DNA of 64,000 nt from assembly GCA_018857735.1 (NCBI GenBank), contig JABMCL010003006.1:297501-361500 (forward strand), in the 5' to 3' direction. Shown one piece after another: positions 1 to 11,579 of this stretch; position 1 is the stretch's first letter, and each line of letters opens with the position of its first letter. The notes beneath the pieces were generated by a model. That model was not told the origin of the DNA. It was given only the letters and a program-made list of their open reading frames with translations, and did not search any database. Position numbers and translations under genes: made by a program. This DNA is from Alviniconcha marisindica (lineage: Eukaryota > Mollusca > Gastropoda > Provannidae).

Positions 1-129
1 GTCAAGCATACAGCCAAGACCATAAAAAGTGAAGTTTTATATGGAACCCCCTGATTGAGCTGATCGTCAAGATCAGAGAAACCAGCCCGGGATCACTTTC
101 TTCTTCGGGGCTTTCGGCCTGGGTCGTTC

Positions 130-215
130 AGAGCTCAGGCGCTGCGTGTGAAAGTCGAGGTGGCCGTCCTGGGCTCCTCGTCCCTAATAGTCCCTACGGT
201 CTCTGTGGACGTAAG
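130..215 (-). repeat. R1 dispersed repeat, copy 1
   Basis: The minus strand reads TTACGTCCACAGAGACCGTA, then GGAGCCCAGGACGGCCACC and TCGACTTTCACAC. About 90 bp are shared with copies at 588, 28729 and 33239. It is in inverted orientation to the copy at 588. Confidence 0.75.
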
Positions 216-587
216 GCAACAGAACCTGAACTGGGGCGTATTCCAATCCAACACCGCCAGCATTCTTCAGGTATCCATTACTACCGTTATACCTGTAAGG
301 CCCTAAACTTTGTACTGGTACAAAACTGCCAGCCGCGGGGAGTCGCCCGGGGGGAGTATTCAGTTCCCGAATAGCGTATCGGTTAACGGAGGAAGCGATT
401 AGCGGAGGAATGAGACAGGTACTTGAAGAGATCAAGTCAAACAATTGAGACAAATCAAAATACAAACACCAGCTTGACCAGGCTTTCGTGAGGAATTCAC
501 ACGCAGACGCTACGTTTCCGCATAGCCTACTGTATCTCCGCACACTATCGACACTTCGGCACACTATATACCTCAGTCCAAGTTCAA

Positions 588-665
588 TGTAGCTTTACGT
601 CCACAGAGACCGTAGTGACGGGGAGCCCAGGACGGCCGCCTAGACTCTCACACAGCTCCTGAGCT
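588..665 (+). repeat. R1 dispersed repeat, copy 2
   Basis: It contains GCTTTACGTCCACAGAGACC, GACGGGGAGCCCAGGACGG and CTCACACAGCTCCTGAGCTC. With copy 1 it forms an inverted pair around about 370 bp of unrecognised sequence (216-587). Confidence 0.75.
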
Positions 666-792
666 CTGTATACCGCAGTACGATATATATATATACTAAT
701 ATAGTCAGTTGTGAGAAATAAACCCCCGAGGAAGGCAGCTGTGCCGGGGGGGGGGGGGGGGATTTTTAAGCCAACTGGTTGTTTTTCTTTGA

Positions 793-871
793 ATATCTCT
801 GTTATATAGATACTCACTTTGTCAACATCAAACACATAAAGTGAGGGAGCTAAATTCGGCACAGCGTTTTA

Positions 872-952
<81 letters not shown>

Positions 953-1050
953 CCAAAACAGCGAGAGTGCTGCATAAGACGCTGCGCCGAATTTAGCTCT
1001 CTCACTTCCTGTGTTTGCTGTTGACAAAGTGAGTCCCTTTCTCTGATATA
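793..1050. repeat. Inverted repeat with AT microsatellite in the loop
   Basis: The arms are about 70 bp, at 793-866 and 980-1050. Example pairs are GAGCTAAATTCGGC / GCCGAATTTAGCTC and ACTCACTTTGTCAACA / TGTTGACAAAGTGAGT. The spacer is mostly (AT)n. Confidence 0.8.
874..950. repeat. (AT)n microsatellite
   Basis: AT dinucleotide tract with one TTTT interruption, inside the inverted repeat at 793-1050. Confidence 0.97.
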
Positions 1051-1310
1051 GCGTGATCACTTGCACTCTTCCTCCTTACCTGTCTGACCTTGAACTGTAC
1101 ATCCCATCACGCACTCTCTGCTCTTCTGTTAATAATCGTATTTTTCGTATTCCGAGCAGACGCAAGCCATTTCAAGGACAGCGCGCCCTTTCTTCCATTC
1201 GTCCCTCTGTCTGGAACAATCTCCCTTTGTCCACACTGGTGCGACATGTTCAAACATCGTCTTCCTTCAAGTCACAGCTCAGGACTCACCTTTCTTCTGT
1301 CTCTTAGTCC
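1038..1310 (+). pseudogene. LINE 3' tail, end of reverse transcriptase ORF
   Basis: Reading frames contain FRIPSRRKPFQGQRALSS and PSVWNNLPLSTLVRHVQTSS, then FKSQLRTHLSS. The pattern G-x-R-x-F/L...PSVWN-LP...FK-x-L-TH-L is typical of the last residues of CR1/Jockey-type ORF2. It starts at the end of an inverted repeat. Confidence 0.7.
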
Positions 1311-1351
1311 TAACAGCTTCCAGCTATCTCCAGCCTGTCTCAAGTAAATTT

Positions 1352-1420
1352 GTGTGTGTGTGGTGTGTGTGTGTGTGTGCGTGCGTGCGTGCGTATGTGT
1401 GTGCGTGCGTGCGTGCGTAT
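1352..1420 (+). repeat. (GT)n with GTGC variants
   Basis: GT tract interspersed with GTGCGTGC tetranucleotide repeats. Confidence 0.9.
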
Positions 1421-1810
1421 GTAGTGAGAAAGAGTGTGTGGTGGGGGCGGGGGGTTGCGTGCGTGCATATACGCGTGCGTCTATATGGGAAAAAGGGGGA
1501 GGGGCGATGTTTGATCACAAATTTGTGTATACTTGTTAAGACTGTGTGTTTGGGTGTCGGTTGTTTTAGCTTGATTATGAAATGTACGTGCCTAGGTTTC
1601 ACTTGAGAAAGGGCGCTCTAAGACCCCACTATTTTATATATATATATATAATACGCATCGACTGTGACAGTCACTCATGCATAATCGAAACCTGGACAAA
1701 TGCTTTTGTTGTTGTTGTTAGTGTGTGTGATGAGAAAATATTTCGTGACTTTTGCTTCGCGATGTCTACTCAGTCAGATCCTTCATGCTAGATCAGTGAT
1801 CTTGAGCTTT

Positions 1811-1947
1811 CAATCTTACGACTGACAAAAATATCACAGACCGTAATGTTTACATAAACATTACGAACTGTGATATTCTTGTCAGTCGTAAGACTGAAGG
1901 AGCCCATTGCAAAGAATTATTTATATATGAATAATTCTTTGCAATGG
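1811..1947. repeat. Two adjacent hairpin-forming palindromes
   Basis: Hairpin one has about 40-bp arms, 1813-1852 and 1855-1894 (TTACGACTGACAAAAATATC / GATATTCTTGTCAGTCGTAA), with few mismatches and a loop of about 2 nt. Hairpin two has 18-bp arms 1904-1921 and 1930-1947 (CCATTGCAAAGAATTATT / its complement). Confidence 0.85.
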
Positions 1948-2120
1948 TTATTCACCAATTCAGTCTGGCGTGTTCAAATTCAATGCATCAAAGGAAGGGT
2001 CGCTGCTGCTGGTGACCAAATGGGTTCATTCCTTCTAGCGACGTCTTTCATCTCCTCGCTGAAAGAGAAAGGCTGATTTATTTCCGATCCATGGCACACC
2101 CTCGCGCGGTGACGATGTAA

Positions 2121-2124
<4 letters not shown>

Positions 2125-2212
<88 letters not shown>

Positions 2213-2213
2213 C
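2125..2213. repeat. (AT)n microsatellite
   Basis: Long AT tract with a short TTTT interruption. Confidence 0.97.
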
Positions 2214-2495
2214 TTGATGTCAATCAACCACGTCTGGCCGCCCATTTTTATTCTGCCTTCTGTCTAATGGTCCTTTCACCAACATTTTGCTCCATAAATT
2301 CTCCCAGTACATTTATTTCCGTTTTTTCCCTCATCTGTAGTTCTTTCTTTTCTTCGTTCAATTCTTATGCGTCTTTTTTGTTTTGTTTTATTTTGTTTTT
2401 GTTTTTTGTTTTGTTTCTTAAAGATCAAAATCCCTTATATAGACTCCATTTTCTTCCTCTACTTGTCCAATCTCATCCCTTTCTTTGGGGCCATT

Positions 2496-2510
2496 TTGTG
2501 TGTGTGTGTG

Positions 2511-2601
<91 letters not shown>

Positions 2602-2604
2602 CGG
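2496..2604 (+). repeat. (GT)n then (GC)n tract
   Basis: About 45 GT units end in CGCGCGCGCG. It has Z-DNA-forming potential. Confidence 0.97.
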
Positions 2605-2617
2605 GAAATTCGGGTTG

Positions 2618-2675
2618 CCTTACCAGGGTACAGAACACAGCAGCCGTAAGAGCAGCGTTACCCATTCCTATCCTA
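2618..2675 (-). repeat. R3 dispersed repeat, copy 1
   Basis: The minus strand reads GGAATGGGTAACGCTGCTC, TTACGGCTGCTGTGTTC and CTGGTAAGGCAACCCG. A second copy is at 37748-37806. Confidence 0.6.
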
Positions 2676-2803
2676 TCTACAGATATATATCTTATCAATA
2701 TAGGAGAGTCTTTCTGCCTGTCTGATTCTTTGTCTACAGTATCAACGGCACGGTCTGGTGCTCGACCCACTGAACCTATTGAGACGCAGGAAGGAACGAA
2801 ATT

Positions 2804-2846
2804 GGGTTTTAACACCCAGTCAACCATAATAACGGTTATACCTACG
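2804..2846 (+). mobile_element. Diverged R2-like segment
   Basis: GGGTTTTAACACCCAGTCAACC followed by ACGGTTATACC resembles the R2 core. No duplication or clear end is seen. Confidence 0.4.
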
Positions 2847-2920
2847 ATCCAAGTTCGAATCTTGGTGGAATCTTTATTTGTTCTTCTTTTAATATCCACT
2901 GTGGGATTTTTTTTTTATCT

Positions 2921-3010
2921 GTGTGTATGCGTGTGTGTGTGTGCGCGCGCGTGCGTGCATGCGTGCGTGTGCGTGCATGTGTGTGGCGTGCGCGTGCCCG
3001 CGTGTGTGCA
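2921..3010 (+). repeat. Imperfect (GT/GC)n tract
   Basis: Alternating purine-pyrimidine sequence. Confidence 0.9.
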
Positions 3011-3324
3011 ATTGCTAAATCTTCCATCCTCGAAACACTGACACTATACCTCGGCACACCATTTATACCTAAAAACACGAACAGGCAGACTACTTTATCT
3101 CGGAACACTACATTATATATATACAATCAACACTGAAGCACACCATTCTTTCTTCTCTAGCACCTGGACTAACTGAAAAGGAAGTCAGTACAATCTCGGG
3201 ATGGAGTTTAATTTGTCGTCTACGATTTAATCTAACCCACCGACCCAGACCTGCACAGAAAGCGGTAATTATTGTGTCTATCCTCTCACCAAACTGCATA
3301 AAAAGTGTTTTTCTTGCCTCTCAA

Positions 3325-3720
3325 AGTATGACGCAATCAAGCCACAAATAAGAAAAGCGAAAGTTCAAGGGACTCCCTTTTACCCTCACGCTATGACGCA
3401 AACCCGACACAAACAAGAAGAGCGAAAGCTCAAGCGACTCCCATTCACATCTCACGCTATGACGCAAACCCGACACAAACAAGAAGAGCGAAAGCTCAAG
3501 CGACTCCCATTCACATCTCATGCTATGACGCAAACCCGACACAATGACGCAAACCCAACATAAATAAGAAGAGCGAAAGCTCAAGGGACTCCCATTCACC
3601 TCGTGCTATGACACAATCAAACCACAAACGAGAAAAACGAAAGCTCTAGCGACTCCCATTCACCTCTCATGCTATGAGGCAAACTCGACACAAACAAGAA
3701 GAACGTAAGCTCAAGAGCCT
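3325..3720. repeat. Minisatellite, 66-bp unit
   Basis: About six copies of a unit containing CTATGACGCAAACCCGACAC and AAGAAGAGCGAAAGCTCAAG. The unit is a multiple of three, so the minus strand shows a repeated 22-residue frame (SLELSLFLFVSGLRHSV), judged fortuitous. Confidence 0.85.
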
Positions 3721-6050
3721 CGCAGTCGAAGGATTTGTCATACGTAATTAACGCACAGTAAACTCTGTAGGTTACATTGAGGCGAAACAGTCAAAGAGAG
3801 AAAGATAAATTACTTTGTTCTTACGTTCGATAATTAACAAAACCGAAGATCTGGGGGGCGGGGGAAAGAGCCTTTGACAAAACAGACTTTGTGCTACAAC
3901 CCCCCTCTCTCTCTCTCTGTTCCTTCCACATATGACTTCCTCTGTCTGTGCTTCCTTCTCAACAAAACAGACCCCCCCCCCCCCCCCCCCCTCTGTGTCA
4001 CTTCAAGATATCTCGACACAAGACTTCGTTTCCGCGGCCCATTCCTCCCTCTGTCGTCCCTTGACATGATAAGCTTGGTACCCGGCCATGGGAGCTCGTT
4101 CCCCTCTCCGTGTACCCTCAACACAATCGACTTCCTCTCTCTGCCAGTGTGTTTCCTCAACACAACAGGCTGTATACTACAAAAAAACTATTCCTTCTTT
4201 TGTGTTTCCCTTACACAAGGACAGACCTTTGTACCGCAACCTACCCCCCCTCCCCCCCTCTCTCTCTCTCTACACCTTAAAGTCGACCCTTCCACCGACC
4301 AGAGTTCCACACGGGGAAGAATCCCCTGATTCAAGCCAAGTCCACTGTGACCACCTGGCGTAAGCAGGTATAGACGGCACGAGAGGCATTCCAGACCCGG
4401 GCCCGGTGTTTATGAAACCTGATCCGTTCCGCCCGACTACTCAGCGTCTATGTATCGCGATGATTATTATCATACCAACAGCAAAGCACCAGCCACGCCT
4501 GCACACGGCCGAGCATACTCAGCTAGATGCGGTATTGTGTCAGCGGCCGCGGACTTACACTGACGTAAACGTAAGTCCATGGTGTCGCAGCCACGTCCCA
4601 GCGGAGTGGCTTGGAGGGGATCGGCCCTCGGGAGGGAGACGTCAGTGGTACCAGCTGTTCATGACTTTATTCATTTCTCGCCTCCTCTCAGACATTCCTC
4701 AAGAGCCCGGCCAGTGAACACAGCGCCGCCGATCTGACGGACAAACAACCGTTAATCGCCTCTCCGCCTAACGGGATCCCAGTAATTGCAATGACAGTCA
4801 TGCGCCGGCCCCCTGGTCTCGTAAGACAAAGAACAACAGTGCTGGGGCTTTGCTGGGCAGCAGGCAAACACCCTGACACACTTCTACAACACCTCTTATC
4901 CCCGATTTACAACCAACAATACAACCACTTTCAGCTAATTAGCCGGGAAGTCAGGCTCAAGGAGAGGAAGAAGGGCGGCGGCGGTGCGGTGGGGTGGGGG
5001 GTGTCCGCCACCGTCCATTCCCGCTCCTAAGCCATCTTTTTCTGACTCGCGGACAAGTGACAGTCTGTCGCAGACTGTCTCGGCCCTCTCAGTGCCACTA
5101 CGAGTTTGTTGAAAAAAAAGCCCCTCTCTCATCGGCTCAACCAAAGATACCCTACAGCAAGTGCAGCGTAGTGTAGTTAGTCTCTGGCTCAACCGAGTCC
5201 ATTTTCTCAAGTCACCCAGGCGTGACAATCGGTCTGAGAAAAAAAGGTCGCTGCTCAGTCGTGTGCCCGCACATATCACGCTCGAATGGCTGGCTGCGCC
5301 GTCAGCATTGACCAGTCACCATACTAGCGTGGAACTGGGACTGTTATAGACGGGGGGGGGGGGGCTGTGCGAGACAATTCTAGCGGTCGGGGACCGTGCG
5401 TAATTCAGCGAAGCAGCGAGTTTTGGATCGGTTTCAGCGTTTCTGACACTCCTACGCCATCGACACTTACTGACTTTGATGGATTAACCTCATTCACGCC
5501 ATTTGTGAGCCAGCAGCCCTGTCTTCCACGGCGGCAATGCGCTGACGTTTCAATGGGCTGTGTGGGCCATGCCGATGCTGCCTGAACGCCGAGTGCCGGA
5601 CTGAGGGTCGTTTCTGTTCTTGTATAGTTGTGAGAAGAGAAAGAGAAAATCAGTTCAGATTCACAAGTAAAATAATAATAATAATCAAGCCACCAAGCCT
5701 ACTATACCGCCTTTGCGCATGGTGCAGACACTCAGGAGGTAACTACACGCTTGTGTCCAGACCACTCAGACACACAGTGACCACATCGCCTGTATTCAGG
5801 CCACTCGGACAGACTGACCACACACTCAAATTTAACAGCGATTACACACGTGTGTTCGGCAGTTCTGTTGCAGACACAGTTACAGTGTGGTAAAAAAAAA
5901 AAAAAAAAAATCCCTATGGCAAGTTGCAGCTCATGTGAGGTTCGTTACATTTACGTGGAATTACAACACGGGTTAGTGTCGTTCAAAAATATGTCGTGCC
6001 GTCAAAATCAGCTCTAGCATGGCTTCCGTGCTTAGATTTGGAAGAATATG
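3721..6050. other. No gene recognised; low-complexity tracts
   Basis: The stretch contains CT/C runs at 3898-3992 (including about 22 consecutive C near 3969) and 4239-4274, a G run at 5352-5363 and an A run at 5891-5910. Short open frames exist but show no conserved motifs or splice structure. Confidence 0.5.
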
Positions 6051-6055
6051 AGAGA

Positions 6056-6060
<5 letters not shown>

Positions 6061-6105
<45 letters not shown>

Positions 6106-6116
6106 CCCCCCCCCCC
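6061..6116 (+). repeat. (CT)n then poly-C
   Basis: About 21 CT units followed by 14 C. Confidence 0.97.
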
Positions 6117-6499
6117 ACCCCCACACCTTCTTGAAATGCCATTTGCACTAGCTATCAAAACAGTCTGGTCACCAGTTACTGAAAATCGATCAACGCGCGC
6201 AGTACAAACAAATTCCGCCCTCAAACCTCCAACCCCCTTCAAGGAATGGAATGACAAAACAATCCCCTCTGCAGTCAGTCCCATCGGTGCCAGAATTAAC
6301 CAGTCAGTGAGTCAGTGACCAGTGTTGCCCGCACGGACCAGTCGTTAATGTGTTGGTGCCAAAGCCCCTTTGCGCCGGCAGTACTGACCACAGTATTGAC
6401 CAGTCTGGACACGCCCACAGGCACAGGAAATGATTACCATTATTAAGAACTTACAATTGCTGCCCGAGATTTGTTGGGCAGTTGAGGCGGAAGTCAGCC

Positions 6500-6752
6500 A
6501 GAGGTCACTGACGGAACAAACGGAAATGCAACATTTGCACAGACGAAAGTCAAGGAACGAACGCAACAGACAATCCTCGCACAGTCGAGCGTCAGGGCAC
6601 AAACAGCAAACGACAACATCCACAAAGACAAAGGTCGTGGAGCAAACGCAAAAGACAACAGTCACACCGACGAAAAGTCACGGAGAGACAACAGCATTCA
6701 CACAGACGAAAAGTCACGGAAAGACAACAGCACTCACACAGACGAATGTATG
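6500..6752 (+). repeat. Minisatellite, about 36-bp unit
   Basis: The last copies are clear: CAGACGAAAAGTCACGGA, GACAACAGCATTCACA and CAGACGAAAAGTCACGGAAA. Upstream copies (CACAGACGAAAGTCAAGG) are more diverged. Confidence 0.7.
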
Positions 6753-7666
6753 AAGGGTAAAAAATACAATATACTTCTTCGCTCACACTTCAAACAGTGT
6801 TGCTGCATTTTCTCACCCTAACCACACCTCCTTTATACTCGGTCTCTACAAAACGGTTCTTTGATGCCTTTTTTTCTTTTTCTCAACGTATAGCAAGTTT
6901 GCATACATATTCCATTGACCCTTTCCTTGCCCTAAGACGTTGCATGACGCGTTTAGCAGATCCTTTCCCGATTACTCATCTATGTGACATCGTATAACAT
7001 CTAGCGCGAGTTCCAATATTTTGTGCTTCGCCATACTGAACATCAGTCTAAAACTCTGCGTCCGAACTGGTCTTGAACTGAACTCGCTTTGAGACCATTC
7101 TTAAGAGTAACTAGAACCGGCAGCGCAAATTCCTCGGCATGTTAAGGGTTAATAAAAACATCAAAACCACTTAAAAAGCGGCCCCCGATCAAACTGTATC
7201 GAAGCACTAGGTACACCAACACCCCATTCATCCATCAGCCCCCCCCACCCCCCACCCCCCATGGCGGGATACTGCGGATGCAGAAAAAAGGGTCCCCATG
7301 GCTGATATCAATCTACAGCTCTTTGGAAGATTCCCTGGTGTGGGCCAGAGTGCAGTTTTGTATGCTCCGTCTGCTGCCGTATGGCTGGGATTGTGTGCCC
7401 TTTTCTTCTTCTTCTTCTTCTGCGGTCGACGGTACCGTCACTGTTTGAAACCCGCGGTTGTCATAAACTAGTCTGTGCAGCCGTTCCTGGACATTAGATT
7501 ATTTAGATTTAGTCTGGTAACTCAGTCTCCCTCTCTCTCTAACTATAATATACATATATAAGCATATTTTGCTTATACATGTATATCGAGTGATGTTTCA
7601 TTAATACATTTTCACTCAGTCATTCATGCTTCATGTATGTATATAAATGACAGTGTCATTTCTATG

Positions 7667-7667
<1 letters not shown>

Positions 7668-7713
<46 letters not shown>

Positions 7714-7722
7714 ATATATATA
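7668..7722. repeat. (AT)n microsatellite
   Basis: AT tract. Confidence 0.96.
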
Positions 7723-7796
7723 AAATTTAACTCATTAGTAGCTTAGCAAGGCTAGGTTTTAACTGAGCCTAAACTACAATCATTGTAAAATAAAGT

Positions 7797-7825
7797 TCTC
7801 TCTCTCTCTCTGGACGTAAAACACC

Positions 7826-7869
<44 letters not shown>

Positions 7870-7884
7870 ACGTAAAACACCAAG

Positions 7885-7936
<52 letters not shown>
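7797..7936. repeat. (CT)n tracts interleaved with R2 5' fragments
   Basis: Three CT tracts are separated by two copies of GGACGTAAAACACCAAGT (7812 and 7868). This is the minus-strand form of the R2 start (ACTTGGTGTTTTACGCCC). The microsatellite appears to have grown from, or been duplicated with, R2 ends. Confidence 0.75.
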
Positions 7937-7938
<2 letters not shown>

Positions 7939-8036
7939 GGGGCAGTAGTAGTATTTATCATACCTGGTTCATGTACCCACAATAACCCCACTCTGTTGTA
8001 AGAGGGAACAATTGGCCGCGTTTGCATAACGGGCCA

Positions 8037-9265
8037 CCCTCAACAACACCCGCCACCCGATAAAGGGATTTGCAGCCCGACGCGCCACTGTGGGGGAAAA
8101 AATCCATTGTGCTAAATCCTGTTCATTCTTCTTCGGCCAGAGCCAACGCCGCTAAATATAACTCTGTTGACTCCTCGTGACTCTGTAGCCTCAACATCAA
8201 AGTCGTCTGCTGCATGTGTGTCACGTGATGACGGAAAGCCCGAGCTCCCCGCAGAAAGCGGCGGCCGACGCTTGTGTGAATCGGTATTGTGATCGACGAA
8301 ATTGATCTATTATATCGTTTATAAATGATGCATATGGAGAGAAAAGAATCAGAGTGGATAAACGGGTCTACAGATCCATTTCTATGCTGAGCCCGGACAA
8401 AAGGGAAGCAGTGAAACCATGGAACGGCGCTGTGTCAATGTGGTCGGCCAGTGACACTGAGGGCAATCTGACCTCATAACGCCATAACAAAGCACTTTCA
8501 AAGGTATCATTATTCTGCATTAGCAGGCAGCAACTTTGACGTATTCCATCACACTACACTGACTTTTCATAGGGAATGATCTTATCAGCACTGTGGCAAT
8601 AACTTTGACGTATCCATTGACGTCATGCTTCTTCTCTTTCCGCTTTTTATTTTATTTTATTTTTTAAATACTTGTTTCCTCTTTTTGAAGGCAACACTGC
8701 AAAAGCAGGGCACACGCTGACTATCCATGAGGGGTGGTCAGCATTCCTCTTTGGCCCTAGGGCCTAACAATGATGGTCCGCCATTTCTCTTTTCCACATA
8801 AAAAATCCGGAGTAGGCATTTCAGCCTGGAGCATACCGTGAAGAGGTGGTCGTCATTTCTCTGCAGATTATGCTAGCTGTCAATGAGAGGTAGTCATCAT
8901 TTTTCCTTTCTCTTTTATTATATTAAACAGGGATGATCGTTTCTCTTCTTCTTCCATAGTCACCAGCTTCAGCAAGTTAAAGGCTCTGTCATACTTTTCA
9001 TATTGACTAAGCTGCACAATATATTACAGGCCGCTCGGGCGGCTTCCAAATTCGGTCCCCACGCAGCACAAACAAAACTGACAACTGACCTAAAAAGGAT
9101 ACAAAGGGGGCAATGACTGAGGGGAACACAAATAACAGTTTCCACAGTTTAACACTAAGGGACCGAAGGTGTTGGCATCACGCTCCTCAAACTACCGACA
9201 TGGGCCCCACAAAAGATAACTGGACTGTGAACGTGTCGACGGGCTGACACGGTTCCCACGGCCCG
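8037..9265. other. No gene recognised
   Basis: Mixed unique-looking sequence. Degenerate short phrases such as AGAGGTGGTCGTCATTTCTC, GGGGTGGTCAGCATTCCTC and GAGAGGTAGTCATCATTTTTC recur at about 8725-8910 and suggest a decayed minisatellite. No exons are supported. Confidence 0.45.
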
Positions 9266-9267
9266 TA

Positions 9268-9805
9268 GGTGAGTCAAGGTGTCTTCACTATGTACTGCAA
9301 AATTAACGGTGGAAACACAGTCTGCGTATGCCATAATAGAGGGTCGACAAACTGCGCAAGTCGCAAGGGTTGGTCAAGGTGTCTTTACTGTGTAGGGCAA
9401 ATGGTGGAAGTGGTCTGCGCATACCATAATAGAGGGTCGCACAGGTTATTCAAGGTCTTCACTATGTAGGCCAAAATGGTGGAAATGGTCTACGTATGCC
9501 ATAAGACGGTTGACCAACTGTGCAAGTCGCAGGGTTATTCACGGTGTCCTCACTGTGTTGAGCAAATGGTGCAAACGGTCTATGTATGCCATGACAGAGG
9601 GTCGACCAGCTGTTTAAGTCGCGCAACGGTTACTGAAGGTGTGTTTACTAAGTAGGGAATATGGTGGAAACGGTCTACGTATGCCATAACAGAGGGTCGA
9701 CCAACTCTGCAAGTCGCACGGGTTATTCAAGGTGTCTTTACTCTGTAGGGAAAATGGTGGAAACGGTCTGTGTATGGCATGACAGAGGGTCGATCACCAC
9801 GACTT
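9268..9805 (+). repeat. Minisatellite, about 97-bp unit
   Basis: Six diverged copies contain CAAGGTGTCTTTACTGTGTA, ATGGTGGAAACGGTCT and ATGCCATAACAGAGGGTCGA. The last copy is followed by an inverted piece (CGACTTGCAGAGTTGGTCGA at about 9800). Confidence 0.85.
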
Positions 9806-10021
9806 GCAGAGTTGGTCGACCCTTTACCAAAGGTACCTTACAAAGCAAGGCAAAATCAGTGTCGGACACGGCCAGTGCCACAATCTGGACTAGTTGTTAC
9901 CAACAGCCGTCAAAGTTCTAAACTGCGTGGTGAGTCTAGGTATGACAGTCATTGTGAAAAGCAGACGGTGGACATCGTCAGTGCCACAGTCCATCTGGTC
10001 CCGTTGTTTGCGACTGCCAAA

Positions 10022-10060
10022 AAAAAAAAACCCACAAGACGGCGAAGTCTCGAAGCATTT

Positions 10061-10104
<44 letters not shown>

Positions 10105-10105
10105 T
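10022..10105. repeat. Poly-A and (AT)n tracts
   Basis: Poly-A at 10019-10030 and AT at 10063-10108. Confidence 0.95.
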
Positions 10106-10133
10106 ATCTGCGGGTCCATGACATAACCCCGAA

Positions 10134-10199
10134 CGACGAAATCTCGGTGTGAGATCGATTTTTTTGTCTTGTTGAGCTTATGCCGTCGAGATTTCGTCG
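10134..10199. repeat. Small inverted repeat
   Basis: CGACGAAATCTCG at 10134-10146 and its complement CGAGATTTCGTCG at 10187-10199 could form a 13-bp stem with a 40-nt loop. Confidence 0.7.
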
Positions 10200-10466
10200 T
10201 GGAGATTCTGTTGGGTACCCTAGATCTGCATACAAGGGTTACGCGTACACCATCAGGAACAATGGGTTTGGTTACGTGAATGCAGACTGGTGACTTGTGT
10301 TAATCTGAGCAGAGCCTTGTTACCTGTGGTCTTCCTGTACTGCAGGCGTGTGTGTGTGCAAAGTATAACTGTCCCGACGACCTCTGCCACATTCTTTGCC
10401 AGGGCCGTTATTAACTCCGTCCGTTTAAGGTGAGTCAAGGCCGGTGTCTTACTGCAAAAACCCTTC

Positions 10467-10722
10467 GCGTAAGCCGCTATGGCCTAGCGGTAAAAAGTCG
10501 GTGCGATTCCGCTTCGGCTCTCCTTCCTCTTTAGAAATTGTGGTTTATGGGCTCGATTCGAGTCCGTTTCGGCTCTCCTTCCTCTTCAGATTTTTATGGT
10601 TTATGGGCTCAGTTCGAGTCCGCTTCAGCTGTACTTCCTCTTCAAAATTAATGCTTTATGGGCTCGGTTTGATTCCGCTTTGGTCCTTCCTCTTCCAAAG
10701 TTGCGTGGTTTATGGACACTGT
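10467..10722 (+). mobile_element. tRNA-derived SINE with amplified B-box tail
   Basis: The head CCGCTATGGCCTAGCGGTAA (A box) is followed by about four tandem units of about 60 bp. Each carries a B-box-like core (GGCTCGATTCGAGTCC, GGCTCAGTTCGAGTCC, GGCTCGGTTTGATTCC) and the TTCGGCTCTCCTTCCTCTTC tail. It is the same SINE family as at 26126. Confidence 0.65.
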
Positions 10723-11185
10723 GATGATAATGTATTAGTTGGTGCTTTGAGCCCTGTCAGTCACATAGGTCAGTCAGGACTAAGACGCGGCTATGAGATT
10801 TTGTCCTGCTCAATTAATCAAACAGTAAAATAGCTCACAGCGCTGTCCATCTTATACATAGTCCTCCCCCCACCCCACTTCCCCCATCTCTCCCGCGCGA
10901 TCTCGGTCCTCGCCAGTACCTCTCCGGAGGCAACTCGGCTTTAAACAAGTCTTAAAGCTGAACAGCCTAGACCGGTTCGTGTCTTCACTGCAAGGTAAAG
11001 TTAATGGTCGCCACGGTAAAGCCCTGCAAAGACACGTCCACGTACTACAGCAAGGGTTTAGCGCGGTGTTCGCCTCTGGTCCCAGGCACACTCTGTAGCG
11101 TAAGGTGGCGCGGCGTCCCTTGGGTCTGGGCTGTTTAATGAGGTGTCCAGGCACGCAGCTTTATCTCCCCAGACCCACCTGTCAT
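10723..11185. other. No gene recognised inside the inverted-repeat spacer
   Basis: Unique-looking, CpG-containing sequence without motifs or tandem structure. A short CCCCCC-rich patch is near 10866. Confidence 0.4.
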
Positions 11186-11401
11186 TAACTCATCGGGCAC
11201 GGTGTGATGCAACAAGCGCTACAGGGTTTCGCAGCGGGCGTCGCTGATGGTTTTCACGCCTTGTCTGCCATCTGGTCGCTGACTTGGAATACACATTAAT
11301 TGCACTTTTGCCTAAGGGGTCGTAGTAGCCCGGACTGGAATCTCTTGAGGCTATGTTTTTGTTATTGATTATTGTTTTGATTGTGTGTGTGTGTGTTTGT
11401 G

Positions 11402-11437
11402 GAGAGAGAGAGAGAGAGAGAGGGGGGGAGGGGGGGC
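11402..11437 (+). repeat. (AG)n then G-rich tract
   Basis: AG repeat merging into G runs next to the right arm of the inverted repeat. Confidence 0.9.
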
Positions 11438-11579
11438 ACAACACCACACACACACGCCTGCCGTACAGGAAGACCACAGGTAACAAGGCTCTGCTCAGAT
11501 TAACACAAGTCACCAGTCTGCATTCACGTAACCAAACCCATTGTTCCTGATGGTGTACGCGTAACCCTTGTCCGCGCCG

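Larger units (their letters stand above)
10232..11571. repeat. Long inverted repeat, about 126-bp arms, 1.1-kb spacer
   Basis: The left arm 10232-10357 and right arm 11444-11571 are almost perfect complements. Outer ends are ACAAGGGTTACGCGTACACC / GGTGTACGCGTAACCCTTGT; inner ends are GCGTGTGTGTGTG / CACACACACACGC. The spacer contains the tRNA-derived SINE array at 10467 but no transposase-like frame. No target duplication was found outside the arms. Confidence 0.85.
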
